64,000 nt of DNA from Bacterioplanoides pacificum (GTDB lineage: Bacteria; Pseudomonadota; Gammaproteobacteria; Pseudomonadales; Oceanobacteraceae), in assembly GCF_042648445.1 (NCBI RefSeq), contig NZ_JBHRYB010000001.1, forward strand, positions 496,001 to 560,000, written 5' to 3'. Position 1 is the stretch's first letter, and each line of letters begins with the position of its first letter. Both the position numbers and the translations under genes were made by a program. The notes beneath the pieces are model-generated. The model saw only the letters and a list, made by a program, of their open reading frames with translations, had not been told where the DNA came from and did no database searches. Shown here in pieces: positions 18,446 to 26,538 of the stretch.

Positions 18446-19669
18446 TCAGTCCACAGTTACATAGAAGGTAATGGTGTTTAACAATGCAGCTGCGTTTTCT
18501 GGTTTCGCAGCAAAAGAAGGGTAATGCACGAATATCGATCCACGTGTAGAGGTTGGCGTGAATGTCTTATCGCCAAACTGCACTGGACTGGTTGAATATT
18601 GGAAGTCTGGAGTAGAACCAATTGCGTCTGATACTGGTGCTCCTGGAGTTGGATCATCTGCTGGGGCCGGATTATTACAGTCGTACGTGATACCGTCAGC
18701 GCCTTGCTGGCCACTGCAATAGCTGGTGTATTCAGGAATATCGTCCTGTACAACCAGGTCTTTTGCCTGAGCACTACCCAGATTCCGCACTTCTAAAGTA
18801 TATTTGATGACTGCGCCTGGGATCGCCTTAGGACTTGATGTTCCATTGATTGGGTCCCAAACCACCTTACTTTTTTTGATTAAACCGTTCTTCTTTGTGT
18901 CCTCTTTATCATCAGGGTCTGTTGGGAAGTACGGCAAAGTAAGGCTTAAGCCTTCAGATATTAACTCGGAATTATCCTTACCTGTGTCAGCGTACACAAC
19001 CTGAACGGTATTGAGGTCATTATCTTTTCCAGCATTCTTGCTATCCACACTAACATCGATATTCTCATTATTGTTGTCAAAAGCCTCTGAGGCTTTTGCA
19101 GTAAAATCGAAAATAGAGATGCTGGTAGAGTTTAGTTCACCAGTGAAGCTTTCTTTATTCACTGTAACAGCAATATCCACTGAATCATCTTTGGTAAGCT
19201 TGGTAACCGTTATCTGGCTTCCTGATATTGAAACTTCAGTAGCCGCAGAAGTAACGCTGAACGTTGGATTTGACAGGTCAAATGTGTCTTTAGTCAACTC
19301 TGTTGAACCATATAACAGAGCTGTTTGTGCAATGGCTTTGTCAGCAATATCGATGGTATAAGTTACTGATGCATTGGAATCATTTTTAAGTTTCAAATTT
19401 GCAATCGTGATCTCTGTTGCACTTTCTGGCAGATCTGTGCTTTGAATCGCAGTATTGTTACTTGTCAGTTTAAAGTCGAGTTTTAAGTCGACATCCAATT
19501 TTGTTTCCGCTGTGATCGCTGATTGGCCCTGCCCATTAACTGCATAGCTCAGTGACGCGGTATTAGTGATTTCAATACCGGCATTCGTTCCTGCAGCCGC
19601 ATGCACAGAGGCACCGGCGGTTGCCAGAGCACCGAAGACAACCGGTGCAAAAATCTTGCTCACTTTCAT
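18446..19669 (-). CDS. Secreted DUF11-type protein (407 aa)
   Basis: Exported beta-rich protein with signal peptide ending ASVHA-A. The mature N-terminus AGTNAGIEITNTASLSYAVN is the NTA..Y module also found in the 320-residue partner and the giant barrel protein. A C-terminal DUF11-like domain (from about residue 265) carries PGAVIKYTLEVRNLGSAQAK and DDIPEYTSYCSG. The middle is rich in Ser, Thr, Asp and Lys. AGGAG precedes the ATG. The gene is visibly AT-richer than its neighbours (24 G/C in the 60 bases 19081-19140), which hints at separate origin or fast change. Likely a surface-exposed structural or adhesive protein; function not known. Confidence 0.75.
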   Translation of the reverse strand: MKVSKIFAPVVFGALATAGASVHAAAGTNAGIEITNTASLSYAVNGQGQSAITAETKLDVDLKLDFKLTSNNTAIQSTDLPESATEITIANLKLKNDSNASVTYTIDIADKAIAQTALLYGSTELTKDTFDLSNPTFSVTSAATEVSISGSQITVTKLTKDDSVDIAVTVNKESFTGELNSTSISIFDFTAKASEAFDNNNENIDVSVDSKNAGKDNDLNTVQVVYADTGKDNSELISEGLSLTLPYFPTDPDDKEDTKKNGLIKKSKVVWDPINGTSSPKAIPGAVIKYTLEVRNLGSAQAKDLVVQDDIPEYTSYCSGQQGADGITYDCNNPAPADDPTPGAPVSDAIGSTPDFQYSTSPVQFGDKTFTPTSTRGSIFVHYPSFAAKPENAAALLNTITFYVTVD

Positions 19670-19689
19670 TATAAGTGTCTCCTAAAAAA

Positions 19690-20151
19690 TTATTTCACAC
19701 GCACCTGAAATTCGACGGAACCGCTTGCTTTCGGCGCAACTGCTTCCGGCAGCGTCCAGCGGATATCGGTGATGTCTTCGGCACGGGCCTTACGTGTTTT
19801 GCCGTTTTTGTTAACGACTAAATCAGCTGAAGCGGCGAAATTGTCGCCACCATCAGCGGAATAAGTGATATCGCTGCCGGCGCCAGCCGCACTGTTGGCA
19901 ACGTATTGGGTGTTATCCGGCACCGGGTTATTGATTACCACGCCGGTTGCTGGCTGAGCTCCGGTGTTTTCGTATGAGATGCGGTAACCAACTTTATCGC
20001 CGGGCACAATTTCTTCTGCAGCAATCCACTGCTCTGATACCGTACCGTCAGCATTATTTACGACAGCAATTTTAAAGGCTTCTGTAGTCAGAGTAACCTG
20101 AGCAATTGCAAAAGCAGGTAAAAACAGCAGGGCTGCAATTAATGAACGCAT
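19690..20151 (-). CDS. Small secreted DUF11-domain protein (153 aa)
   Basis: This is a single DUF11 domain behind a signal peptide (MRSLIAALLFLPAFAIAQ). The family pattern is complete: PGDKVGYRISYENTGAQPATGVVI, NPVPDNTQYVANS, and a closing VEFQVRVK strand. It lacks the NTA..Y module of its partners. It lies 11 nt after the 320-residue gene and 20 nt before the 407-residue gene, all on the same strand, so it belongs to the same transcript. AAGG precedes its ATG. Role unknown; a minor subunit or cap of the surface structure is possible. Confidence 0.75.
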   Translation of the reverse strand: MRSLIAALLFLPAFAIAQVTLTTEAFKIAVVNNADGTVSEQWIAAEEIVPGDKVGYRISYENTGAQPATGVVINNPVPDNTQYVANSAAGAGSDITYSADGGDNFAASADLVVNKNGKTRKARAEDITDIRWTLPEAVAPKASGSVEFQVRVK

Positions 20152-20162
20152 AAAAATTACCT

Positions 20163-21125
20163 TTATTTCACTTGGGCCGTTAAATTAATAACATAGGTTT
20201 TGCTGCTGGTTACGCTACCCAGATCAACAGTCATGACGTTGGCGGTTACATTGCCGTTGTCTGCTGCATCATCCGCATCGGTCTGGCCCGCACCGTCGAC
20301 AACCAGGCTGCCGGATTCATAAATAAGGTCTGATGGCAGAGGATCGGTAATGACCAGATTATTTACCGGGCCACCGGTGGTATCGACCACAACTGTAATG
20401 GCATAGGTGATTTTGGTTCCCGGAATCACCGTTGCCCCGCCAAACGGATCAATTTGTTGGGTAATTGTTTTGGTGATCGTTACCGCAGCAGTGGTTGCAC
20501 CAACACTGAACTCTGCAGAAACGGTTGCGCTGGCACTGCCACCGACAATTGCATCCGACGTACCAGTGCCCTGGCCTGTGAGTATCGTTCCGGGAGTTGC
20601 GGTACCGGCAACAACACCGTCTTTTTCTGTGGTTGACGATACGGTAACGCTGAATTCCGCCGTCTGGTTTTCTGTTGCTGCTGCCGGGATATCACCCTGA
20701 ATCAGCAGGCTGATACGTTCGTCTTTATCCAGTGTGATGGTATCGCCGGTTAATTCGGTATCGCCGGAATCAATCACACCATCGTTATTGGTATCGATGT
20801 AAAGTTTTACGTTTTCAGCGGTAACATCTCCACTATTAACGTAAGTGACTTTAAAGGTTTCGGTGCCGTTCCCTGTGTTCTGTACAGCAAAGGGTAAAAT
20901 CTGAGCCGTGTCTCCTGCCTCTACCCTTACAACCGGCGAGTTTGCATCAATAGCAACGTTGATGACTTCCTGCACTTTGGTTGTGGTACTGGCAGAAACT
21001 TTGCCACCGTCGTACGTAGCGACAGCTGTATTAATGATATCGATACCTGCGGCGGTACCAGCCCAGCCAAAGGTACTGGCACAGAGTCCAGCTGCTAATA
21101 CGCCTGTTTTTATCAGGTTCTTCAT
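20163..21125 (-). CDS. Secreted DUF11-type protein (320 aa), first operon gene
   Basis: Signal peptide MKNLIKTGVLAAGLCASTFG... ends at GWA-G. The mature protein begins AGTAAGIDIINTAVATYDGG, the NTA..Y module. An Asp-rich turn (DTNNDGVIDSGDTEL, residues 110-124) looks like a calcium or dockerin-like loop. A DUF11 domain fills residues 215-320, with PGTKITYAITVVVD, ITDPLPSDLIYESGS and a closing YVINLTAQVK strand. AAGGAG lies 6 nt before the ATG. It opens the four-gene minus-strand operon that ends in the giant barrel protein. Function unknown. Confidence 0.78.
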   Translation of the reverse strand: MKNLIKTGVLAAGLCASTFGWAGTAAGIDIINTAVATYDGGKVSASTTTKVQEVINVAIDANSPVVRVEAGDTAQILPFAVQNTGNGTETFKVTYVNSGDVTAENVKLYIDTNNDGVIDSGDTELTGDTITLDKDERISLLIQGDIPAAATENQTAEFSVTVSSTTEKDGVVAGTATPGTILTGQGTGTSDAIVGGSASATVSAEFSVGATTAAVTITKTITQQIDPFGGATVIPGTKITYAITVVVDTTGGPVNNLVITDPLPSDLIYESGSLVVDGAGQTDADDAADNGNVTANVMTVDLGSVTSSKTYVINLTAQVK

Positions 21126-21135
21126 GAATTTCTCC

Positions 21136-21260
21136 TTATTGAACCTTCACGTTATATTGAAAACTAAATTGTAATAGCCTCTCCACCACTCCCAACTTGT
21201 GGGCAGTTGACGGTTGACGCCACCAATTACTTCAGAACTCAGTACCAGAACGACAAACAC
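21136..21260 (-). pseudogene. Decayed tail of a further DUF11-type gene
   Basis: On the minus strand two adjacent frames read VNCPQVGSGGEAITI then SFQYNVKVQ-stop, which together look like the last strands of a DUF11 domain (compare VEFQVRVK and YVINLTAQVK at the ends of the neighbouring genes). A stop in one frame and a shift at about 21166 break the reading. The terminal TAA (21136-21138) is 10 nt upstream of the 320-residue gene, the same spacing as inside the operon. I infer a lost first gene of this operon. The evidence is short. Confidence 0.35.
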
Positions 21261-21803
21261 AACGGTGCCCTGGATGCTGTGCCGAATGATGGCAGGCACA
21301 CCCTGTTGGTTCGTTGGTGTAACAATCGTTATCAGCGGTAACAAAGCTTCCTTCCTGTACGCTCGTACGAATAAGCAAATGTAAATGTTGGTCATTTTGC
21401 GCAAGGCGGCATGGTATTTAGTGCAGAGGAGGGAGTCAATTTGCCAGCAGTAGCCCGGGAAGTGATTAATGTGAGCGATAACGCACTGATTTTTGGCGAT
21501 TAAATATAAACAAGCACTAATGTGTAGATTCTCGGAGAAATAGTGTGTTTTTTTGCAATAGTTGACCAGGATGCAGATTGTTTTCGGGCAAATAACAGCC
21601 AGTGGTGACCAAATTTGTCACGATGGTGAATGAATTTTTCAGATGTTAAATTCTGTAAAATAATGTTCTTTGTGTTAACGAGAGGGGATAAATCGTCGGC
21701 TTCTTGACGTTATGCAGGGAACACAACTGGGTCGGAGTACAACTAAAGTCGTTAGATGTTTCGTGAAGGTAACAGAAACCGCCCCGTCTGCAAATACGGA
21801 GGA
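21261..21803. other. Intergenic region between the DUF11 operon and the porin gene
   Basis: No convincing intact gene is seen. The part nearest the operon may hold more decayed coding sequence (an 85-codon minus-strand frame at 21147-21404 without known features). An inverted repeat GTGAC/GTCAC spans 21604-21620. The operon promoter is presumably in here but no clear -35/-10 pair stood out. The stretch is AT-rich between 21500 and 21690. Confidence 0.4.
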
Positions 21804-21836
21804 TAAAAAAACAGCGGCCGAAGCCGCTGTTTTTGT
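21804..21836 (-). terminator. Terminator of the porin gene
   Basis: A stem ACAGCGGC (21811-21818) / GCCGCTGT (21823-21830) closes a CGAA tetraloop (TTCG on the minus strand). An A-run on the plus strand (21805-21810) gives the T-run for minus-strand transcription. T's on the other side make it symmetrical. Confidence 0.85.
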
Positions 21837-21850
21837 GAGGTAATACGCAA

Positions 21851-22972
21851 TCAGAAGGCGTATTTGGTAGTGAAGTGTAACCGCGTCAGATCACCTTCAG
21901 CATCGTTATCCAGCTTATGAGTGGCTTTACTCAGCTCCACACCATAAGTCAGTTTCGCAACCGGTGAATACATCAGGTTCAGTCGTACACTACTGGCTTC
22001 AGTGGTATCGGCCACATTGTCGCTGTCGTAATCAGCGTCCAGCATAGAATAAGCAATGGTACTGCGTAACTGGTCGTTCCAGAAGTGACGATAGCCGATG
22101 AAAGCAGCGCTTACGTCAGTTGCTTGCAGGTCGCCGTCGGCGTCGCGCATTGCATCAGCAGCGGATGCTAAGCCAACGTAACGAGCTACCTGACCAGTTG
22201 TATAGCTGAATTTCAGGTCATCTTGGCCTAAGGCAATTTTACCCGATACATTAATACCAAACCCCATGGTGCTCTCGTCTACACCGCCTTTCACGCCATC
22301 TTGAATTGCCAGTTGACGGCCAATGGCCGCCACAGTAAAGGCATTTTTTCCAGCTTTAAAGTTGTAGCGGGCAACGATATCAGGGATGCCTGAGTCGTCA
22401 GTTGCGCCTACGCCGACAACGGTTGTTTCAGGGTTTTCTAAAGCTACTTGCAGTCCACCATTGGTATAGCGAACCTGAGATTGGCGGGCAAACACTGTAC
22501 CGTCACTAACACCCAGGAAATCAACTGTTTCAGGCAGGGCATCAACATTCATAAAGGTAGACCAGGTCTGACCAACCAGCAGGTTGCCTGTCTTAATAAA
22601 GGCGTGACGTAAACGAGGATTGTAGGAGTTGGAGACTACCTCGTTACCGTCACCGGTTAGCAGGAAATCCATCTCAACAAATGTGGAAATATTTTGGCCA
22701 TTGTCGAGACTGGTATCAGTTTTGAAATTGAAACGCGAAGAGCGCGCATTAAAGTCAACGCTACTTGTTTCTTCTGCGGTGTTATTGCTGGTTGGAATAG
22801 TAGACGGAATATAAAAATCCCGGCCGCCACTCGCTGCAGTCATATCACCATCGGAATATTGGCTATACATAGCATCAAACTTGATATAACCGCCGTAAGA
22901 GAATTCGGTATTTGCTGCATTCACTGCCATTGGCAGGGCGGCAGCCATCAGGATCAGGGGGGTCTTGCGCAT
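21851..22972 (-). CDS. DcaP-type trimeric outer-membrane porin
   Basis: The 373-residue protein fits the DcaP-like porin family, which takes up dicarboxylates and other small solutes through the outer membrane. The ATG at 22972 follows GGAGAG and gives a clean signal peptide (MRKTPLILMAAALPMAVNA-A); the longer frame from 23044 is not needed. The mature protein begins TEFSYGGYIKFDAMYSQYSDGD and includes FVEMDFL and LRHAFIKTGNLLVGQTWSTF, hallmark segments of this family. It ends in phenylalanine (TTKYAF), the usual terminal residue of a barrel. It is divergent from acs, and a shared promoter region suggests a role in acetate or other acid uptake, which is inference. Confidence 0.85.
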   Translation of the reverse strand: MRKTPLILMAAALPMAVNAANTEFSYGGYIKFDAMYSQYSDGDMTAASGGRDFYIPSTIPTSNNTAEETSSVDFNARSSRFNFKTDTSLDNGQNISTFVEMDFLLTGDGNEVVSNSYNPRLRHAFIKTGNLLVGQTWSTFMNVDALPETVDFLGVSDGTVFARQSQVRYTNGGLQVALENPETTVVGVGATDDSGIPDIVARYNFKAGKNAFTVAAIGRQLAIQDGVKGGVDESTMGFGINVSGKIALGQDDLKFSYTTGQVARYVGLASAADAMRDADGDLQATDVSAAFIGYRHFWNDQLRSTIAYSMLDADYDSDNVADTTEASSVRLNLMYSPVAKLTYGVELSKATHKLDNDAEGDLTRLHFTTKYAF

Positions 22973-23112
22973 GTTCGCTCTCCGTTTATCATTGTTTTGC
23001 CTCACCACTATGGTGCACGTCTTCCTGCTGTTGAAATTAGCCAAAGGTCGAAAAACCCTGACCTTAGGTAGAAGTACTTACTCACTTACGTGGGGGTTAC
23101 CAACGTAGCAGA

Positions 23113-23152
23113 TAGACCATTGTCTAATTTTTGGATGGTCAGGGCGTGACCA
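23113..23152 (+). promoter_or_regulatory. Symmetric elements upstream of acs
   Basis: TAGAC-CATT-GTCTA (23113-23126) is a perfect 5-bp inverted repeat. It is followed by TGGTCA-GGGCG-TGACCA (23136-23152). The heptamers TAGACCA (23113-23119) and TGGTCAG (23136-23142) recur in near-identical form between crbS and actP (30088-30139). They are candidate sites for the neighbouring NarL-type regulator. The functional claim is inference. Confidence 0.45.
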
Positions 23153-23221
23153 ATATGGATCACAACAAAAACAACAGTCGTGATACCCGCACGACAACAG
23201 CAATCAATCAGGGGACACGCT

Positions 23222-25171
23222 ATGAGCGATCAGAATGTCTATCCGGTAAAACCTGAGTTTTCCGACTCTGCCTGGATTAATAACGATAAATATCAGCAGA
23301 TGTATCAACAGTCCGTCATCAATCCGGAAGGGTTCTGGCGCGAACAGGCGGAGCAGCGCATCGACTGGATGCGGCCATTTACCAAAGTACGCAATGTATC
23401 CTTCGACGATCACAATGTTGATATTCGCTGGTTTGAAGACGGCACGCTGAACGCTTCTGTTAACTGTCTCGACCGCCATCTGGAGCAACGTGGTGATCAG
23501 ACCGCCATCATCTGGGAAGGTGATGAACCGGATCAGGATAAACACATCACTTACCGTGAACTGCACGAGCAGGTATCCCGTTTTGCTAACGCATTACGAG
23601 GCCAGGGCGTTCGCCGTGGGGATGTCGTGTGCATTTATATGCCGATGATTCCGGAAGCGGCGGTCGCCATGCTGGCCTGTACCCGGATTGGCGCTATCCA
23701 CTCGGTGGTGTTTGGCGGCTTCTCGCCGGATGCGCTGGCTGGTCGTATTGAAGACAGTAATGCCAAGGTGGTGATTACCGCCGATGAAGGGGTACGCGGT
23801 GGGCGTGCTGTGCCGCTAAAAGCCAACGTTGATGAAGCGTTAACCAATCCGGCCATCGGCAGCCTGGAAAAAGTGATTGTGGTTAAGCGGACCGGGGCTG
23901 ACGTGGCCTGGCATGCGGCCCGTGATGTGTGGTACGAAGAGCTGATGGCTTTATCTTCGCCAAATTGTCCGGCCGAAGAAATGAACGCCGAAGATCCGCT
24001 GTTTATTCTGTATACCTCGGGTTCCACCGGTAAACCTAAAGGGGTGGTACATACCACCGGTGGTTATTTGGTGTGGGCATCAATTACTCACCAGTACGTA
24101 TTCGATTACCACGATGGTGATGTTTACTGGTGTACTGCGGATGTTGGCTGGATTACCGGCCACACCTATCTGTTATACGGGCCTTTACTGAACGGCGGTA
24201 TTACGCTGATGTCGGAAGGGGTGCCGAACTATCCGTCGATCAACCGTGTATCGCAGATTATCGATAAACATCAGGTGAATATTCTGTACACCGCGCCCAC
24301 TGCAATCCGTTCATTAATGGCGGAAGGCCGTGCGGCGATTGAGGAAACACACCGTGAATCTCTGCGTCTGCTGGGTTCTGTTGGCGAGCCGATCAACCCT
24401 GAAGCCTGGCAGTGGTATTACGATGTAGTGGGCGAACAGCGTTGCCCGATCGTCGATACCTGGTGGCAAACCGAAACCGGCGGCATCATGATTACGCCAC
24501 TGCCGGGGGCAACCGATATGAAACCGGGCTCTGCAACCCGGCCGTTCTTTGGTGTACAGCCGGCACTGGTGGATAACTCCGGAATGTTGCTGGACGGTGC
24601 GACCGACGGCAATCTGGTGATTATTGATAGCTGGCCGGGTCAGGCGCGTTCGGTTTATGGCGATCACGAGCGGTTTGTGCAGACCTATTTCTCCACCTTC
24701 CGGGGCATGTATTTTACCGGTGACGGCGCACGTCGTGATGAAGATGGTTACTTCTGGATTACCGGCCGTGTTGATGACGTGATTAACGTTTCCGGCCACC
24801 GCATGGGCACCGCTGAGGTGGAAAGTGCGCTGGTTGCTCATGCCAAAGTGGCGGAAGCGGCTGTGGTGGGTTATCCGCACGATATCAAAGGTCAGGGCAT
24901 CTATGTGTATGTCACACTGAACTCCGGAGAAGAGGCCAGTGAAGAGCTGGCTCAGGAATTACGCGCCTGGGTGCGTTCGGAAATTGGTCCGGTGGCGACA
25001 CCGGATTTGATTCAGATTACTCCGGGGCTGCCAAAAACCCGGTCGGGCAAAATTATGCGTCGTATTTTGCGTAAAATTGCCGCCAACGAACACGACGCTC
25101 TGGGTGATACGTCAACCCTGGCTGATCCGTCGGTAGTGGATATTCTGGTTGATAATCGCCTCAACCGTTAA
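23222..25171 (+). CDS. acs: Acetyl-CoA synthetase (AMP-forming)
   Basis: Acs activates acetate to acetyl-CoA through acetyl-AMP. The ATG at 23222 follows AGGGGA and gives MSDQNVYPV; the upstream frame extension is not conserved-looking. The AMP-binding signature YTSGSTGKPKGVVHTTGGYL and the C-terminal PKTRSGKIMRRIL are present. K610 is the lysine whose acetylation inactivates Acs in enteric bacteria (K609 in E. coli). The length, 649 residues, is standard. It is flanked by a porin and by a CrbR-like regulator, and an actP operon lies 5 kb downstream, forming an acetate-utilisation locus. Confidence 0.96.
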   Translation: MSDQNVYPVKPEFSDSAWINNDKYQQMYQQSVINPEGFWREQAEQRIDWMRPFTKVRNVSFDDHNVDIRWFEDGTLNASVNCLDRHLEQRGDQTAIIWEGDEPDQDKHITYRELHEQVSRFANALRGQGVRRGDVVCIYMPMIPEAAVAMLACTRIGAIHSVVFGGFSPDALAGRIEDSNAKVVITADEGVRGGRAVPLKANVDEALTNPAIGSLEKVIVVKRTGADVAWHAARDVWYEELMALSSPNCPAEEMNAEDPLFILYTSGSTGKPKGVVHTTGGYLVWASITHQYVFDYHDGDVYWCTADVGWITGHTYLLYGPLLNGGITLMSEGVPNYPSINRVSQIIDKHQVNILYTAPTAIRSLMAEGRAAIEETHRESLRLLGSVGEPINPEAWQWYYDVVGEQRCPIVDTWWQTETGGIMITPLPGATDMKPGSATRPFFGVQPALVDNSGMLLDGATDGNLVIIDSWPGQARSVYGDHERFVQTYFSTFRGMYFTGDGARRDEDGYFWITGRVDDVINVSGHRMGTAEVESALVAHAKVAEAAVVGYPHDIKGQGIYVYVTLNSGEEASEELAQELRAWVRSEIGPVATPDLIQITPGLPKTRSGKIMRRILRKIAANEHDALGDTSTLADPSVVDILVDNRLNR

Positions 25172-25211
25172 GCTGGAGGCGACCAACCACCGTATCTGAT
25201 CATCAGGCTGT

Positions 25212-25246
25212 CCGGGATTGTTTCCCGGGCGGCTTTTTGCTTTTCA
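25212..25246 (+). terminator. Terminator after acs
   Basis: CCGGGA (25212-25217) pairs with TCCCGG (25223-25228). GCGGCTTTTTGCTTTTC follows. Confidence 0.6.
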
Positions 25247-25321
25247 GTCAAAAAATTAAAAACGTTGCTCACAAGTATGAAAAAAAAGTGCCAGAATACA
25301 GACTGATGAGCAGGAGGAAAT

Positions 25322-25999
25322 ATGCAGCTCGCTAAAAAAATAATCATTGCTGATGACCACCCGTTATTCCGTACTGCAATGCAGCAGGCGGTTAAACAGC
25401 TGGTGCCGGATGTGGCGATCGAACAGGCCGAATCCTTACCGGAATTACAACAGCTGGTGGAACAGCATAAAGATGCGGATCTGGTATTGCTGGATTTACA
25501 GATGCCGGGAGCCCACGGTTATTCCGGCCTGGTTTTTCTGCGCTCACACTATCCTGAAATTCCGGTGATTGTGGTGTCTGCCTGTGAAGATCCGGCCATC
25601 ATGTGCCAGGCAATCGACCATGAGGCGTCCGGTTATATCGCTAAATCATCGCCGCTGGATACCATTGCTGAGGCCATTCAGCGGGTATTGCAGGGCGATA
25701 TTTATTTGCCGGAAGTGGCGCGCCGTCATCAGCACCTGCCGGATGAAAAAGCGCTCGATCTGGCTGAGCGTCTGGCCAGTCTGACACCCCAGCAATTCCG
25801 GGTATTAACTATGATGACGGAAGGCATGCTGAATAAACAAATTGCTTATGACCTGGACGTCAGTGAAGCGACCATCAAAGCCCACGTTACCGCGATCTTC
25901 CGTAAACTGGGGGTTCGCACCCGCACCCAGGCAGTGATTGCGGTGCAAAGTCTGGATATTGAAAAACCCGACCAGCAGATGGCGCAAAGCAGCCAGTAG
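25322..25999 (+). CDS. crbR: NarL/FixJ response regulator, CrbR-like
   Basis: A receiver domain (residues 5-120) carries the acidic pair D11/D12, the phospho-acceptor D58 in LVLLDLQMPG and K108. A LuxR-type helix-turn-helix follows (about 149-207, LTPQQFRVLTMMTEG...IKAHVTAIFRKLGV). CrbR (ErdR in Pseudomonas) partners a symporter-fused histidine kinase to switch on acs when acetate is to be consumed. Here it lies between acs and exactly such a kinase, which supports that call. AGGAGG precedes the ATG. A 12-bp-stem terminator follows. The partner assignment rests on context and architecture. Confidence 0.82.
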   Translation: MQLAKKIIIADDHPLFRTAMQQAVKQLVPDVAIEQAESLPELQQLVEQHKDADLVLLDLQMPGAHGYSGLVFLRSHYPEIPVIVVSACEDPAIMCQAIDHEASGYIAKSSPLDTIAEAIQRVLQGDIYLPEVARRHQHLPDEKALDLAERLASLTPQQFRVLTMMTEGMLNKQIAYDLDVSEATIKAHVTAIFRKLGVRTRTQAVIAVQSLDIEKPDQQMAQSSQ

Positions 26000-26029
26000 T
26001 TAAGCCTGGGTTAAGACTCCTGACACAAT

Positions 26030-26061
26030 AATGCCGTTGTGATGCCACAACGGCATTTTTT
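26030..26061 (+). terminator. Terminator after the response regulator
   Basis: A perfect 12-bp stem, AATGCCGTTGTG (26030-26041) / CACAACGGCATT (26046-26057), closes a 4-nt loop and is followed by TTTT. Confidence 0.9.
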
Positions 26062-26101
26062 ACGTCACTTTTTGAGTAAATCCGGGCTTTTGGCGAGCCG
26101 T

Positions 26102-26175
26102 CGGTTTTTGACTGAATTCCGGTTTTTGACTGAACTCCGGTTTTTGACTAAGGCCAGGGGGCCAGGGGGCCAGGG
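26102..26175 (+). repeat. Two short tandem repeat arrays
   Basis: Three copies of an 18-bp unit (CGGTTTTTGACTGAATTC and close variants) occupy 26102-26119, 26120-26137 and 26138-26155. The third runs into three perfect copies of the 8-mer GGCCAGGG (26152-26175). The array is between a terminator and a small lipoprotein gene. It looks like slippage-prone spacer DNA; no function is evident. Confidence 0.8.
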
Positions 26176-26199
26176 TTTAACCGCTTCGCAGGAGCGTAC

Positions 26200-26535
26200 A
26201 TGATGCAGGGAAGACGATTCAATATTCGCCACAGCTGGTTGTTGTTACTGATCAGCCTCAGTGGCTGCGCCTATTATCCAGCCGTCACACAATCTCAGAG
26301 TTACGCACAGGAATGCCGTATGCTGACCCGCCAGCTGACGTTGGATGCGACGGTCATTAATGTCCGTGACTGTGGTGACACGGCCGAAAGCTGTCTGGTG
26401 TTAATGGTCGGAATTCCGGCTGCAACCCTGGTGGTATCGGGCAGTGTGGTGCTGCTTGGCAACACACTGCACTGGCTGGAGTATCACGGTCATTGTGAAC
26501 AGGGTTTTGTGCGCCAGACACTGCTGGATGTCTGA
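26200..26535 (+). CDS. Small putative lipoprotein
   Basis: A 111-residue protein of unknown function. The N-terminus has a basic stretch, a hydrophobic core and the lipobox LSGC (C23), indicating a lipoprotein. The mature part has several cysteines (CRML, RDCGD, ESCLV, HCEQ), possibly two disulfides, and one hydrophobic stretch (LVLMVGIPAATLVVSGSVVLLG, about 66-87). GGAG lies 5 nt before the first of two adjacent ATGs. It ends 3 bp before the end of the convergent kinase gene. I do not recognise a family. Confidence 0.65.
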   Translation: MMQGRRFNIRHSWLLLLISLSGCAYYPAVTQSQSYAQECRMLTRQLTLDATVINVRDCGDTAESCLVLMVGIPAATLVVSGSVVLLGNTLHWLEYHGHCEQGFVRQTLLDV

Positions 26536-26538
26536 CGC

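Noticed and set aside
21147..21404. 85-codon minus-strand gene upstream of the DUF11 operon
   Set aside because: No ribosome site or known pattern; neighbouring frames read better as a decayed DUF11 end.
21604..21620. CRP-type site (GTGAC/GTCAC inverted repeat)
   Set aside because: GTGA and TCAC are 9 bp apart, not the 6 bp of the CRP consensus.
26102..26175. CRISPR array
   Set aside because: Units are directly abutting with no spacers and only three copies; no cas gene is nearby.
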